A DNA stretch of 64,000 bases from Paenibacillus montaniterrae. GTDB taxonomy: Bacteria; Bacillota; Bacilli; Paenibacillales; Paenibacillaceae. Position numbers and translations under genes: made by a program. The stretch spans positions 1 to 64,000 of the forward strand of contig NZ_BOSE01000013.1 of NCBI RefSeq assembly GCF_018403185.1, written 5' to 3'. Below are positions 17,740 to 26,514 of this stretch, piece by piece (positions within the stretch are counted from its first letter, which is position 1; each line of letters begins with the position of its first letter). Below the pieces are notes generated by a model. That model saw only the letters and a list, made by a program, of their open reading frames with translations, was not told the DNA's origin and ran no database searches.

Positions 17740-18306
17740 GTGAATTTATTGGAGAGTCAGCTCGTTAAGCTGGCATTAAAGGGCGATCAAGCGGCATTTG
17801 CCGAGCTTGTTGAGCTATATCAGGAAAAGCTGTACCATATGGCCTACCGCATGCTGAACAATCGGCAGGAGGCGGAGGATGTGGTGCAGGAAACATTTTT
17901 GCGCGTTTTCAACAATTTGGAGCGCTACAATGATTCGATGAAATTTTCTACCTGGATTTATCGTATTGCGACCAACCTGTGCATTGATCGACTTCGCAAG
18001 CGTAAGCCTATCTATTCATTGGATGCCGAATCGACAGAATATGAGGGCCTTGACGGCTACTCCATGATTCCGAGCGACGATCGTACGCCAGAGTCAGAGC
18101 TGCTGTTGTCGGAAACTCAGCGCATTATTCATCAGGCAATTGATACATTGCCGCCCAAATATAAAACGGTTATGATTTTACGTTATATTCATGAGCTTTC
18201 GCTGCAAGAAGTAGGAGATATATTGGATATGCCCGTGACGACGATCAAGACAAGGGTGCACCGCGGACGCGAATTTCTGAGGAAAAAGCTGGAGCATCGC
18301 CTGTAG
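17740..18306 (+). CDS. sigW: ECF RNA polymerase sigma factor SigW
   Basis: A 188-residue ECF sigma factor. Region 2 (AYRMLNNRQEAEDVVQETFL, then FSTWIYRIATNLCIDRLRKR) recognises the -10 element and region 4 (LSLQEVGDILDMPVTTIKTR) the -35 element. Closest by memory to B. subtilis SigW, including the insertion YSLDAE...EGLDGYSMI between the regions. I chose GTG 17740, with tttggagg 9 bases upstream; an in-frame ATG at 17671 lies in the preceding terminator region. Its anti-sigma gene follows, and the same gene order as in Bacillus (sigW-rsiW-cdaA-cdaR-glmM-glmS) supports the name. It directs genes for resistance to antimicrobial compounds and envelope damage. Confidence 0.93.
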   Translation: MNLLESQLVKLALKGDQAAFAELVELYQEKLYHMAYRMLNNRQEAEDVVQETFLRVFNNLERYNDSMKFSTWIYRIATNLCIDRLRKRKPIYSLDAESTEYEGLDGYSMIPSDDRTPESELLLSETQRIIHQAIDTLPPKYKTVMILRYIHELSLQEVGDILDMPVTTIKTRVHRGREFLRKKLEHRL

Positions 18307-18327
18307 GTTGCAGGTTCCAATAATTAG

Positions 18328-18362
18328 GTAATATTCTTTTGAAACATATTTAAGAATATTAC
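18328..18362. repeat. 11-bp inverted repeat around the rsiW promoter
   Basis: gtaatattctt (18328-18338) and aagaatattac (18352-18362) are perfect inverted arms with a 13-base loop that contains the -35 box of the ECF promoter. There is no T run after it, so it is not a simple terminator. Confidence 0.7.
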
Positions 18363-18365
18363 GTA
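18340..18365 (+). promoter_or_regulatory. SigW-type ECF promoter before rsiW
   Basis: TGAAAC (18340-18345), exactly 16 bases, CGTA (18362-18365): a perfect match to the Bacillus sigma-W consensus. It sits between sigW and rsiW, so SigW would raise its own anti-sigma factor and possibly the genes downstream. Confidence 0.82.
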
Positions 18366-18420
18366 TCTCTATTGTATGGCTAAAAAGCATGACCATAAGA
18401 CGGAAAGAGGGCTGGCTGCT

Positions 18421-19071
18421 ATGAATTGTAAGGTTGCGATTGAATTTATTCATCAATACCTAGACGGTGAGCTAGATAGTAAACAATTTGAACAGCTTCA
18501 AACGCATTTGCAGCAGTGCGAAGGCTGTATGAAAACATATGAGCAATTAGAACGTACGGACGCATTGTCCCGCTTTGCCTTGCAATCCTCAATCGTAAAT
18601 ACCGGGCGCAGCGAGGCTGATGTCAACCAGTTGAAGCATTCCATTATGGCAAATTTGCCAAAGCATAGGCATGCGCCCTCCAAGGCGAGATTTGTGCGCT
18701 GGTTGTACCGTTACCCAGGCTTAACGGCTGCGGCTGTATTTCTTGTTGTAATGGTATTCAGCTTCTTTGCTTCATGGGATCATGATGCCAAGCTGATTAT
18801 ATCGGGATCGCAGGATGATTTGCAGCATATTGTCATTAACGGAAATACTGTAATTGTGCCAGAAGGCGTCGAGCTGACTGGCGATTTGGTTGTAGAAAAT
18901 GGTATAGTTGAGGTGAAGGGTGCTGTTAGCGGAAATGTTACCGTAATTGATGGTCAGATGGTACTAGCCTCGACTGGACATATCGCTGGTCAAAGCAAGG
19001 TCATCGATCAAGCCTTGGACTGGTTCTGGTACAAGGTAACCTCATCATTTTCCGAAGTGATTCCACAGTAA
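18421..19071 (+). CDS. rsiW: Anti-sigma-W factor RsiW
   Basis: A 216-residue single-pass membrane anti-sigma factor. The N-terminal zinc anti-sigma (ZAS) motif reads HLQQCEGC, with a further His upstream, and binds SigW in the cytoplasm. The transmembrane helix is near residues 98-118 (LTAAAVFLVVMVFSFF). The extracytoplasmic part repeats short beta-strand units (GDLVVENGIVEVKGAVSGNV). ATG 18421 follows aaagagg; an in-frame ATG at 18376 has no ribosome-binding site and lies too close to the ECF promoter start point. Under stress the family is cut by site-1 and site-2 proteases to free SigW. Confidence 0.9.
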   Translation: MNCKVAIEFIHQYLDGELDSKQFEQLQTHLQQCEGCMKTYEQLERTDALSRFALQSSIVNTGRSEADVNQLKHSIMANLPKHRHAPSKARFVRWLYRYPGLTAAAVFLVVMVFSFFASWDHDAKLIISGSQDDLQHIVINGNTVIVPEGVELTGDLVVENGIVEVKGAVSGNVTVIDGQMVLASTGHIAGQSKVIDQALDWFWYKVTSSFSEVIPQ

Positions 19072-19080
19072 TCGACAAAG

Positions 19081-19109
19081 CTCCCCTTTATTGACAGGGG
19101 AGTTTTTAT
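19081..19109 (+). terminator. Terminator/attenuator after rsiW
   Basis: Stem ctcccct/aggggag with an 8-base loop and five T. It separates the sigma genes from cdaA and may be leaky. Confidence 0.8.
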
Positions 19110-19207
19110 TTTGCTGACGGTAAAGGAGATCGCTCCGGCTACAGCGAAAGCTTACATAGGCTTTTTGTTCTTCAGCTTGAGTCTTATAGGCAGTTGGGGG
19201 TTGAATA

Positions 19208-20041
19208 ATGAATTATTTCACAGATTCCACATGGCAGGACTGGATTAAAGATATAATTGATGTAGGGATCGTAGCCTTCATTATATATAAAATGATGGAG
19301 CTTGTTCGCGGCACACGTGCTGTCCAGCTGTTGAAGGGAATATTGGTGCTCGTTGCTACATGGGCAATCAGCACATGGTTTGACTTGTATACCTTAAAAT
19401 GGCTAATGAATCAAATGTTTACTTTTGGTATAGTAACCGTATTGATTATATTTCAGCCAGAGCTTCGGCGCGTCCTGGAGCAGCTGGGACGAGGCAAGCT
19501 GTTTTCGCGAAGCTCATCATTTGAAGGAACTGGACTAAGCGAGCAAATCGATGAAATTATTCGCGCAGTACGCTTCATGTCCAAACGCAAGGTTGGTGCG
19601 CTAATTGTATTTGAGCGTAAAACAGGCGTGACGGAAATGATTGAGTCGGGGATCGCCCTGGAATCAAAAATTTCCTCCGAACTGCTCATTAATATTTTTA
19701 CGCCAAATTCGCCGCTGCATGATGGAGCGGTTATTATTCGCGGCAATCAACTTATGGCGGCAGGCTGTTATTTGCCGCTCTCGGAAAATCCATTTATTAG
19801 TAAAGAGCTTGGCACGCGGCATCGTGCGGCGATCGGCGTGAGCGAGGTGAGTGATGCAATTTCGCTCATTGTGTCCGAGGAGACGGGGCAAATTTCACTG
19901 TCGATGAACGGCCTCATTGTGCGTGATATTAATGAAGAGTCGTTAATTTCCAAGCTGCATGAGGAGCTATCGCCTGATAAGGAGTCCAACAAAAAAGAAT
20001 TTAACTGGTTTAAACGCAAAAAGGAGGAAAAGCATGGATAA
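19208..20041 (+). CDS. cdaA: Diadenylate cyclase CdaA
   Basis: Makes the second messenger cyclic di-AMP from two ATP at the membrane. The 277-residue protein has three N-terminal transmembrane helices (to about residue 85) and a DAC domain with the DGA motif (Asp172, LHDGAVI) and the RHR motif (from Arg204, GTRHRAAIG) that bind the nucleotides. ATG 19208 follows a G-rich stretch. The gene overlaps cdaR by 8 bases, and glmM follows, as in B. subtilis, where CdaR and GlmM both bind and tune CdaA. c-di-AMP controls potassium uptake and cell-wall homeostasis. Confidence 0.96.
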   Translation: MNYFTDSTWQDWIKDIIDVGIVAFIIYKMMELVRGTRAVQLLKGILVLVATWAISTWFDLYTLKWLMNQMFTFGIVTVLIIFQPELRRVLEQLGRGKLFSRSSSFEGTGLSEQIDEIIRAVRFMSKRKVGALIVFERKTGVTEMIESGIALESKISSELLINIFTPNSPLHDGAVIIRGNQLMAAGCYLPLSENPFISKELGTRHRAAIGVSEVSDAISLIVSEETGQISLSMNGLIVRDINEESLISKLHEELSPDKESNKKEFNWFKRKKEEKHG

Positions 20042-21554
20042 GCTATTGAATCATCCTACCTCCTTGAAAATTTTAGCTGTTTTAATCGCGGTATTAATTT
20101 GGGCTGTTGTACATATCGATCCTGAAACCTCACCGCAGTCGGCAACGTCTAATACAGATACAAAGGTAATCGAGGCCGCCGCTATTGTTCCGGAAGGACT
20201 GGATACGGACAAATATGTACTAACAGCAATGGAGCCTACAGTAGCAAGGCTAGTCGTTGAAGGCAGAATATCCAGCTTGTATAAGGCGACCAATGATGAT
20301 TACATTGTGAAGCTTGATCTGAAAAATGTTGAGCCGGGCATTCAGGAGCTGCCACTAACCGTAGAGCTTCCTTCAGGCATTAAAGAGGTGGAGCTATCGC
20401 CGCGCAAAGTAACAGTTCAAATTGAGGAGCTGGAAACACAGACACGCGAGGTACAGGTCATCACGGAAGGACAGCCTGCAGAGGGCTATCTGATTGGCGA
20501 GTCGTCCATTGTTGGCGATACCGGCAATGTGGTTGAGGTTACGATGCCTAAGGATGACTATGCAAGATTAGACAAGCTTGCCGTAACCGTTGACGTTACA
20601 GGAGCGGATTCCACGGTGACGAATAAGAAGGCGAAGGTTATTGCCTACGATACGCAAGGCAATCCGATGGAGAACGTCACGATTGTGCCGGATACGCTAA
20701 CTGCCGAGACTCAAATTACATTGCCGTCCAAAGAGGTGCCGATTCAGCTCAGGTACACTGGAACATTGCCGGACGGATTCAGCCTGGTGTCAATTGGCAC
20801 TGACGTTGAAAAGGTGAGCGTTAACGCGCGCAGCGAGCAGCTAGAGCAAATCGCCATATTTGACGGCTTTATCCTCGATTTGTCCAAGGTAAAGGCGTCT
20901 GGCGAGGTTATGGTGAAGGCGGAGCTGTCCGACGGCATAGCGGCCGTTACGCCTGCGGAAATACCAGTCGACGTTGTGATAGAGGCTACGGAGAGGCGAA
21001 CGATGAGTAACGTTCCTGTCACGATAACAGGACTTGCTGACAACATGAAGGTCAACATCAATGATTCCAGCAATGGTCGAATCGACGTGATCGTCAAGGG
21101 AGCGTCCAGCCTGTTGCAAAAGCTGAAGCTGTCGGATGTTAAGCTGTCCCTCGATGTAACAGGTTTGCAGGAAGGGACGCATGAGCTTACGCTTGATGCA
21201 GAGCTTCCTGCCTACTTGCAGGTTGAAGAGAGTGAGGGCTATTCACTCACGGTTAATGTAAAGCTGAGTCGGGCCGAGCAGGACGTTGATACGATAACCC
21301 CTCCAGATGATGGAGGTACGGACGGCTCGGGCAACGGCGGCAATCAGCCCTCCGGCAATGGGAGCGGCGGAACGAATAGCTCATCTGGTGGAGGAGGCGA
21401 TTCCTCGTCAGGGAATGGCAATTCCGGTTCAAGCGATAATGGCTCTAACAATTCATCGCAAGAGGATCCGGATTCCTCTCCATCAGACAATGACGCTGGC
21501 AACAGCGAAGAAGATACAGGTGGCGAAGAAGGCCAGAATAGTTCCGCAGCTTAA
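20034..21554 (+). CDS. cdaR: CdaA regulator CdaR (YbbR-domain protein)
   Basis: Membrane-anchored extracytoplasmic protein of 506 residues that binds and modulates CdaA. One N-terminal transmembrane helix (residues about 10-27, TSLKILAVLIAVLIWAVVH) is followed by four YbbR repeats to about residue 420 and a low-complexity tail rich in Gly, Ser, Asn and Asp. ATG 20034 has aaggagg 7 bases upstream inside the end of cdaA, so translation is likely coupled. The acidic, glycine-rich tail (about 85 residues) is longer than in B. subtilis and may reach the wall; this is inference. Confidence 0.93.
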   Translation: MDKLLNHPTSLKILAVLIAVLIWAVVHIDPETSPQSATSNTDTKVIEAAAIVPEGLDTDKYVLTAMEPTVARLVVEGRISSLYKATNDDYIVKLDLKNVEPGIQELPLTVELPSGIKEVELSPRKVTVQIEELETQTREVQVITEGQPAEGYLIGESSIVGDTGNVVEVTMPKDDYARLDKLAVTVDVTGADSTVTNKKAKVIAYDTQGNPMENVTIVPDTLTAETQITLPSKEVPIQLRYTGTLPDGFSLVSIGTDVEKVSVNARSEQLEQIAIFDGFILDLSKVKASGEVMVKAELSDGIAAVTPAEIPVDVVIEATERRTMSNVPVTITGLADNMKVNINDSSNGRIDVIVKGASSLLQKLKLSDVKLSLDVTGLQEGTHELTLDAELPAYLQVEESEGYSLTVNVKLSRAEQDVDTITPPDDGGTDGSGNGGNQPSGNGSGGTNSSSGGGGDSSSGNGNSGSSDNGSNNSSQEDPDSSPSDNDAGNSEEDTGGEEGQNSSAA

Positions 21555-21656
21555 AAATAGTTATTGCTTGCTAGCAATTAGCAACGAAAAGCAAGGATTT
21601 GAATACGTTATTATTAAAACTATAGCAAATATCGTTATGAAAAAGGGAGATCAGCA

Positions 21657-22997
21657 ATGGGGAAATACTTCGGAACAGATGGTGTACGCGGCGTAGCTAA
21701 TACAGAGCTTACACCGGAATTAGCATATAAAATCGGGCGTTGTGGAGGCTATGTGCTGACGCGCACTGCAGCCAAGCCTAAAGTGGTTATTGGCCGTGAC
21801 ACGCGCATTTCAGGTCAAATGCTGGAAGCGGCTTTAACGTCAGGCTTGCTGTCTATTGGAGCAGATGTTATTCGTGTTGGCGTCGTATCGACACCGGCAG
21901 TAGCCTATCTAACGAAGGAATTGAAGGCGGATGCAGGCGTTATGATTTCGGCGTCCCATAATCCGGTACAGGATAATGGCATCAAGTTTTTTGCAGGCGA
22001 CGGCTTCAAGCTGTCCGATGAAACAGAGCTTGAAATTGAAGCGCTAATTGATGCTGAGGTTGACGAGCTGCCTCGCCCAATTGGCGGCGATGTTGGCTCG
22101 CGCGTAGACGGTCGCGAGCTGGCACAAAAATATGTGGAGTACTTAAAAACAACGGTGAAGAGCGAATTTAGCGGCTTGAAAATCGTGCTTGATTGCGCGC
22201 ACGGCTCGGCCTATGAGCTGGCTCCGCAAATTTTCAGAGAGCTTGGCGCCGAAATTATTACAGTTGGCGCAGAGCCAGATGGCAAAAACATTAACGATGG
22301 CGTAGGCTCAACTCATCCGCAATATTTGCGCGAGCAGGTGCTGGCGCATGGTGCGGATCTGGGCTTGTCCTTTGACGGTGATGCTGACCGCTTGATTGCG
22401 ATTGACGAGCTCGGCGAAGAGGTCGATGGCGACTTTATCCTGTGCATTATTGGCGACCGTTTGAAGCGGGAAGGCAAGCTGAAGCATGACACAGTGGTCA
22501 CAACGGTTATGGCTAATATTGGCTTTTTTAAAGGTGCGGAGCAGCTTGGTCTGAAAACCGCTCAAACCGCTGTTGGCGACCGTTATGTGATGGAGGAAAT
22601 GCGCCGTGGCGGCTATAATTTGGGCGGTGAGCAGTCCGGGCATGTTATTTTCCTCGATTATATTACGACCGGCGACGGTATATTAACAGCGTTGCAGCTT
22701 GTTGATACGGTGAAGCAAGCAGGCAAAAATCTGTCTGAGTTGAAAACGATTATGCGCAAATTCCCGCAAAAGCTGGTTAATGTGCGCGTAGCAGACAAGA
22801 GTCTGTATCAAGGCAATCAAGCGATCCAGCAGGCAGTGGCTGAGGTGGAAGCTGAGCTTGGCGACAACGGTCGCGTGCTAGTCCGCCCGTCTGGTACTGA
22901 ATCCTTAATTCGCGTTATGGCGGAAGGACCTGAGAAGGAGCTTGTTGAAGCATACGTCGATCGTATTGCTGCTGTCGTTAAGCAGCAGTTAGGCTAA
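21657..22997 (+). CDS. glmM: Phosphoglucosamine mutase
   Basis: Converts glucosamine-6-phosphate to glucosamine-1-phosphate for peptidoglycan precursors. 446 residues, standard length. The active-site Ser is at residue 100 in ISASHNPVQDNGIKFF; the metal loop is DGDADR and the phosphate-binding loop RPSGTESLIRVM. ATG 21657 follows aaaaggga. It closes the cda block and stands before the ribozyme-controlled glmS, whose product supplies its substrate. Confidence 0.97.
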   Translation: MGKYFGTDGVRGVANTELTPELAYKIGRCGGYVLTRTAAKPKVVIGRDTRISGQMLEAALTSGLLSIGADVIRVGVVSTPAVAYLTKELKADAGVMISASHNPVQDNGIKFFAGDGFKLSDETELEIEALIDAEVDELPRPIGGDVGSRVDGRELAQKYVEYLKTTVKSEFSGLKIVLDCAHGSAYELAPQIFRELGAEIITVGAEPDGKNINDGVGSTHPQYLREQVLAHGADLGLSFDGDADRLIAIDELGEEVDGDFILCIIGDRLKREGKLKHDTVVTTVMANIGFFKGAEQLGLKTAQTAVGDRYVMEEMRRGGYNLGGEQSGHVIFLDYITTGDGILTALQLVDTVKQAGKNLSELKTIMRKFPQKLVNVRVADKSLYQGNQAIQQAVAEVEAELGDNGRVLVRPSGTESLIRVMAEGPEKELVEAYVDRIAAVVKQQLG

Positions 22998-23013
22998 GGC
23001 ATGTCTTGATTTT

Positions 23014-23060
23014 GCAACAGGGCAGCCTGAAGCTGATCGGGACGGGCTGCTCTGTTGCTT
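23014..23060 (+). terminator. Hairpin after glmM, probable terminator
   Basis: A stem of about 13 bp (gcaacagggcagcc with gggctgctctgttgc) ending in ctttcc. The stem is strong but the T run is poor. Confidence 0.5.
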
Positions 23061-23171
23061 TCCAGACATTTTCATTAAAATTTTCATATTTAAGTTGCGT
23101 TCAGACCTGAAAATGAATATGATTAGTATTATGATTCAAGAAGGAAAGCGAGGATAGAGGTTGTAAAGCAA

Positions 23172-23338
23172 TATAAGCGCCAGAGCTTAACGAGCGGAGA
23201 ACGGGCAAGCATCGCTTGCAGCGTTAATGTTAAGCTGACGAGGTAAAGGTGTTCGAATTATTCGGCGGGGACCTTTCGGTAATCCAGACAACCGTAAGCT
23301 AGACTGCAAACCAATTGGGCGACTGATTGAACAAACAG
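23172..23338 (+). ncRNA. glmS ribozyme (glucosamine-6-phosphate-responsive)
   Basis: Self-cleaving riboswitch in the 5' leader of glmS. The conserved parts are in order: cleavage site before gcgccagagctt (cut expected between 23176 and 23177), a P2 arm ending in gctgacgaggt, the core gttcgaattattcggcgggg, and the P3/P4 end ccgtaag...ctgcaaaccaattgggcgactgattgaac. GlcN6P acts as cofactor for cleavage, after which the message is degraded, so the enzyme falls when its product is plentiful. Identification rests on clear similarity to the B. subtilis ribozyme; the 3' limit is approximate. Confidence 0.93.
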
Positions 23339-23419
23339 CTAGCTGTCTGCTAATGAATGTTAATTTTAACTAAAAATAGAATGTGGTCGTTCAAATCTAG
23401 CTGCTGCTTACTAGGGAGA

Positions 23420-23479
23420 GTAGGTGGTTGCTGGATGGGGGCTGGTTTCAACACGCCCATTTCACGAACAATCACCTAC
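23420..23479 (+). other. Long leader hairpin between the glmS ribozyme and glmS
   Basis: gtaggtggttg (23420-23430) pairs with caatcacctac (23469-23479) with one G-U pair, and atggg/cccat pair inside it. It lies about 100 bases before the start codon and is not part of the ribozyme. Role unknown. Confidence 0.6.
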
Positions 23480-23581
23480 ATGATCTCTGTATGAAGCGAG
23501 TCCAGGCTTGAAAAGCTTATTGGCTGAGACATGCTGCTCATAAGCTGGATGAGAGCGGGGCACAATACGGAGGATAATATT

Positions 23582-25417
23582 ATGTGTGGTATTGTAGGAT
23601 ATATTGGTAACGGAAATACGCAAGAAATTTTATTGTCAGGCTTGAAGAAGCTGGAGTATCGCGGATACGATTCAGCGGGCATTGCTGTTTTTACCCAGCA
23701 AGGACTGGAAGTGAAAAAAGCAAAGGGTCGGATTGCCAATCTTGAGGAAAGACTAGATGGAGCGCCTTTGCAGGGCAATGCTGGAATCGGGCATACACGC
23801 TGGGCGACACATGGCAAGCCGTCTGATGTCAATTCGCACCCGCATACAGACAATTCGCATCAATTTTCGGTCGTTCATAACGGTATTATCGAAAATTATT
23901 TGGATCTTAAAGAAGAGTTGATCGCGAAGGGTCATGTATTCGTATCGGAGACAGATACAGAAGTTGTTTCTCATTTGATCGCGGATGAATATAAAGGCGA
24001 TATTGTTGAAGCAGTACAGCGTGCAACCAAGCGCATGAGAGGCGCTTATGCATTAGGCGTACTAACTTCACATGAACCGAATAAGCTGGTAGCTGTACGC
24101 TATGCGAGTCCGCTTATTATCGGTGTTGGTGAAGGCGAAAACTTTATCGGCTCTGACATTCCTGCGATTTTGGAATATACACGCAATGTTTACATTTTGG
24201 ATGACGGCGATATGGCTGTATTGACAACTGATGGCGTGGAGCTGTTTAACTTGAGCGGCGAAAGCATCTCCAAAAATATGGTGCATATCGATTGGGATTT
24301 GGTAACAGCAGAGAAAGCCGGCTTTGACCACTTCATGCTGAAGGAAATTTACGAGCAGCCGAAGGCATATCGCGAAACGATGCTTGGCCGTATTGCTGAG
24401 GATGGCCAATCGGTTAATTTGAGCAAAGAAATTGAAATGAGCGACGACTATGTAAAGTCGATCTCCAAAATTCATATCGTAGCATGCGGAACAGCATACC
24501 ATGCTGGACTTGTCGGCAAAACAGTAATCGAATCATTGGCGCGCATTCCAGTTGAAACGGATGTAGCATCTGAATATCGCTACCGCTCTCCGATCATTAC
24601 GCCAGATACGCTGGTGATCGTGGTGAGCCAATCCGGCGAAACAGCTGACACATTGGCGGCAATGCGCGAGGCACAGCGCAACGGCGCTCGCGTACTCGCT
24701 GTAACAAACGTTGTCGGCAGCTCAGTAGCTCGCGAAGCGAATGATGTACTTGTTACCTGGGCAGGACCTGAAATTGCCGTTGCTTCAACGAAAGCTTACT
24801 CTTCACAGCTTATTGCATTCTACTTGCTAGGTCTTCACCTTGCACGTGTACGCGGTACACAAACGACAGAGCAAATGACTGAAATCATTCATGCTCTAAC
24901 TGCTCTCCCAGAGCAAGTTGAATCGATTCTGGAGCAAGCTGCAGTATTGAAGCAAGTAGCAGAATCAATGTCCCATCACCAAAGCTTGTTCTTCATCGGA
25001 CGCGGAGTGGACTACGCAGTTGCACAAGAGGGTTCCTTGAAGTTGAAGGAAATCTCCTACATTCACTCTGAAGCCTATGCAGCAGGTGAGTTGAAGCATG
25101 GAACATTGGCGCTGATTGAAGACGGCATTCCGGTTATTGCGCTAATTTCTCAAGAGGATCTGTATGAGAAAACGCTAAGCAATATTAAAGAAGTGAAAGC
25201 ACGCGGCGCTCATGTGCTAGCTGTAACGAACCAAGGCTTTGAGGCCGAGGTAGCTAAATCAGTCGATGAAGTGTTCTCGATCCCGAAAACATTGCCAGTG
25301 CTAACACCAGCTCTGTCGGTTGTGCCACTGCAATTGATCAGCTACTACGCATCGCTTGCGCTAGGCCACGACGTGGATAAACCGCGCAACCTTGCGAAAA
25401 GTGTTACGGTTGAATAA
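23582..25417 (+). CDS. glmS: Glutamine-fructose-6-phosphate aminotransferase
   Basis: Makes glucosamine-6-phosphate from fructose-6-phosphate and glutamine, the first step to UDP-GlcNAc. 611 residues. The N-terminal glutaminase domain starts MCGIVGYIG, the Cys at position 2 being the nucleophile after Met removal. Two SIS sugar-isomerase domains follow (VSQSGETADTLAAM near residue 350; GRGVDYAVAQEGSLKLKE near 480), and the end is KSVTVE as usual. ATG 23582 follows ggagg at 23571; an in-frame ATG 51 bases upstream must be wrong because Cys2 has to be exposed. Controlled by the ribozyme upstream. Confidence 0.98.
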   Translation: MCGIVGYIGNGNTQEILLSGLKKLEYRGYDSAGIAVFTQQGLEVKKAKGRIANLEERLDGAPLQGNAGIGHTRWATHGKPSDVNSHPHTDNSHQFSVVHNGIIENYLDLKEELIAKGHVFVSETDTEVVSHLIADEYKGDIVEAVQRATKRMRGAYALGVLTSHEPNKLVAVRYASPLIIGVGEGENFIGSDIPAILEYTRNVYILDDGDMAVLTTDGVELFNLSGESISKNMVHIDWDLVTAEKAGFDHFMLKEIYEQPKAYRETMLGRIAEDGQSVNLSKEIEMSDDYVKSISKIHIVACGTAYHAGLVGKTVIESLARIPVETDVASEYRYRSPIITPDTLVIVVSQSGETADTLAAMREAQRNGARVLAVTNVVGSSVAREANDVLVTWAGPEIAVASTKAYSSQLIAFYLLGLHLARVRGTQTTEQMTEIIHALTALPEQVESILEQAAVLKQVAESMSHHQSLFFIGRGVDYAVAQEGSLKLKEISYIHSEAYAAGELKHGTLALIEDGIPVIALISQEDLYEKTLSNIKEVKARGAHVLAVTNQGFEAEVAKSVDEVFSIPKTLPVLTPALSVVPLQLISYYASLALGHDVDKPRNLAKSVTVE

Positions 25418-25433
25418 CATCATGATTCCATTC

Positions 25434-25464
25434 GGGGCTGCCTTCGGGCAGCCCTGTTTATTTT
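25434..25464 (+). terminator. Terminator of glmS
   Basis: Stem gggctgcc/ggcagccc with a ttcg tetraloop, followed by a T-rich tail. Confidence 0.88.
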
Positions 25465-25539
25465 GGATGAGAGGTGAAGGCAAAATGACAACTCATATGC
25501 TTTACATACGAAACAATCATTGTTAAATGCTTTTTTCAA

Positions 25540-26295
25540 TCAGATGTTCTGACCACCCGAGACCTCGATTCTCTGCGCATTAACCCAGCGATTGTCGGGT
25601 CCAAGCAGGTTGGCGACTGCAGGACCAATGTCCTCGGGTACGCCGACTCGACCAAGGGCAGTCATTGAGGCAAATGTGTCATTGTAAGCAGGTACGTCGC
25701 GCACAGAACCTCCTAGAAAATCAGTTTCGATTGCTCCAGGTGCAATGGTATTAGCGGTAATACCTCGGTGACCAAGTTCTTTGGCCATATAGATGGTTAA
25801 AATCTCGACCGCGCCCTTTGCTGCAGAATAGGCGGAGAATCCCGGAAAAGAGACGCGAGTGAGTCCCGATGAGAAGTTCACAATACGACCACCATCAGCA
25901 AGAAGCGGCAGAAGGGCTTGAGTCAAGAAAAATACGCCTTTGACATGCACATTAAACAGGCTGTCGAACTGCGCTTCTGTAGTTTCGGTAAAGTTTATCA
26001 TTTCTCCGTGGCCGGCATTATTCACCAAATGATTAAAGGTGGCACTATCCCAAGTAGAGCGCAGTGTCGAACGAACTGTCTCAACAAAAGCCGCAAAGCT
26101 GGCAATATTTCCAACATCAAGTTGTAATGCCACTGCTTTACGACCCAGAGATTCGATCTCAGCAACAACAGACTTTGCTTCTTTTGCTTGGCTGCGATAG
26201 GTCAAGATGACATCACCGCCATGCCGCGCAATACTGATGGCAGTATTGCGACCAAGTCCACGGCTACCACCAGTGACGATTGAAATACTCTTCAT
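25540..26295 (-). CDS. Short-chain dehydrogenase/reductase
   Basis: A 251-residue NAD(P)-dependent oxidoreductase of the classical SDR family. The cofactor motif TGGSRGLG is at residues 8-15, the NNAG motif follows near 90, and the catalytic YxxxK reads YSAAK. ATG at 26295 has ggaagga upstream; longer in-frame starts have no site. It is divergent from a MerR regulator, and its own promoter has the 19-bp spacer typical of MerR activation with a palindrome inside. It probably reduces a reactive carbonyl compound that also triggers the regulator; the substrate is not visible from sequence. Confidence 0.9.
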   Translation of the reverse strand: MKSISIVTGGSRGLGRNTAISIARHGGDVILTYRSQAKEAKSVVAEIESLGRKAVALQLDVGNIASFAAFVETVRSTLRSTWDSATFNHLVNNAGHGEMINFTETTEAQFDSLFNVHVKGVFFLTQALLPLLADGGRIVNFSSGLTRVSFPGFSAYSAAKGAVEILTIYMAKELGHRGITANTIAPGAIETDFLGGSVRDVPAYNDTFASMTALGRVGVPEDIGPAVANLLGPDNRWVNAQRIEVSGGQNI

Positions 26296-26337
26296 TGTAA
26301 ATTCATCCTTCCAGAGCTCATTTTTAATTACATTGTT

Positions 26338-26368
26338 ATCATAGATTATAAAGTTCACTTTAAGTCAA
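26338..26368 (-). promoter_or_regulatory. MerR-type promoter of the SDR gene, 19-bp spacer
   Basis: On the minus strand: TTGACT (26368-26363), 19-base spacer, TATGAT (26343-26338). The palindrome aaagt-tc-actttaag (26350-26364) sits inside the spacer, as for promoters that MerR proteins activate by twisting DNA. Confidence 0.75.
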
Positions 26369-26489
26369 CAGTTTTTTTGTTGAAATTAAAGAGTATAATG
26401 AAACAGTGGAATATTTGAATTCATCCTAGTTTTCTATGCTTTCTCGACGTAAATTTGGATTTATAATTAGATATGACAAAAAAAATCGA

Positions 26490-26505
26490 TTAAAGTGTAC
26501 TTTAA
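26490..26505. promoter_or_regulatory. Second copy of the MerR operator, before merR
   Basis: ttaaagtgtactttaa has the same arms (TTAAAGT/ACTTTAA, 2-base spacer) as the site in the SDR promoter and lies just before the ribosome-binding site of the regulator gene, so autoregulation is likely. Confidence 0.65.
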
Positions 26506-26514
26506 TAGGAGGCG

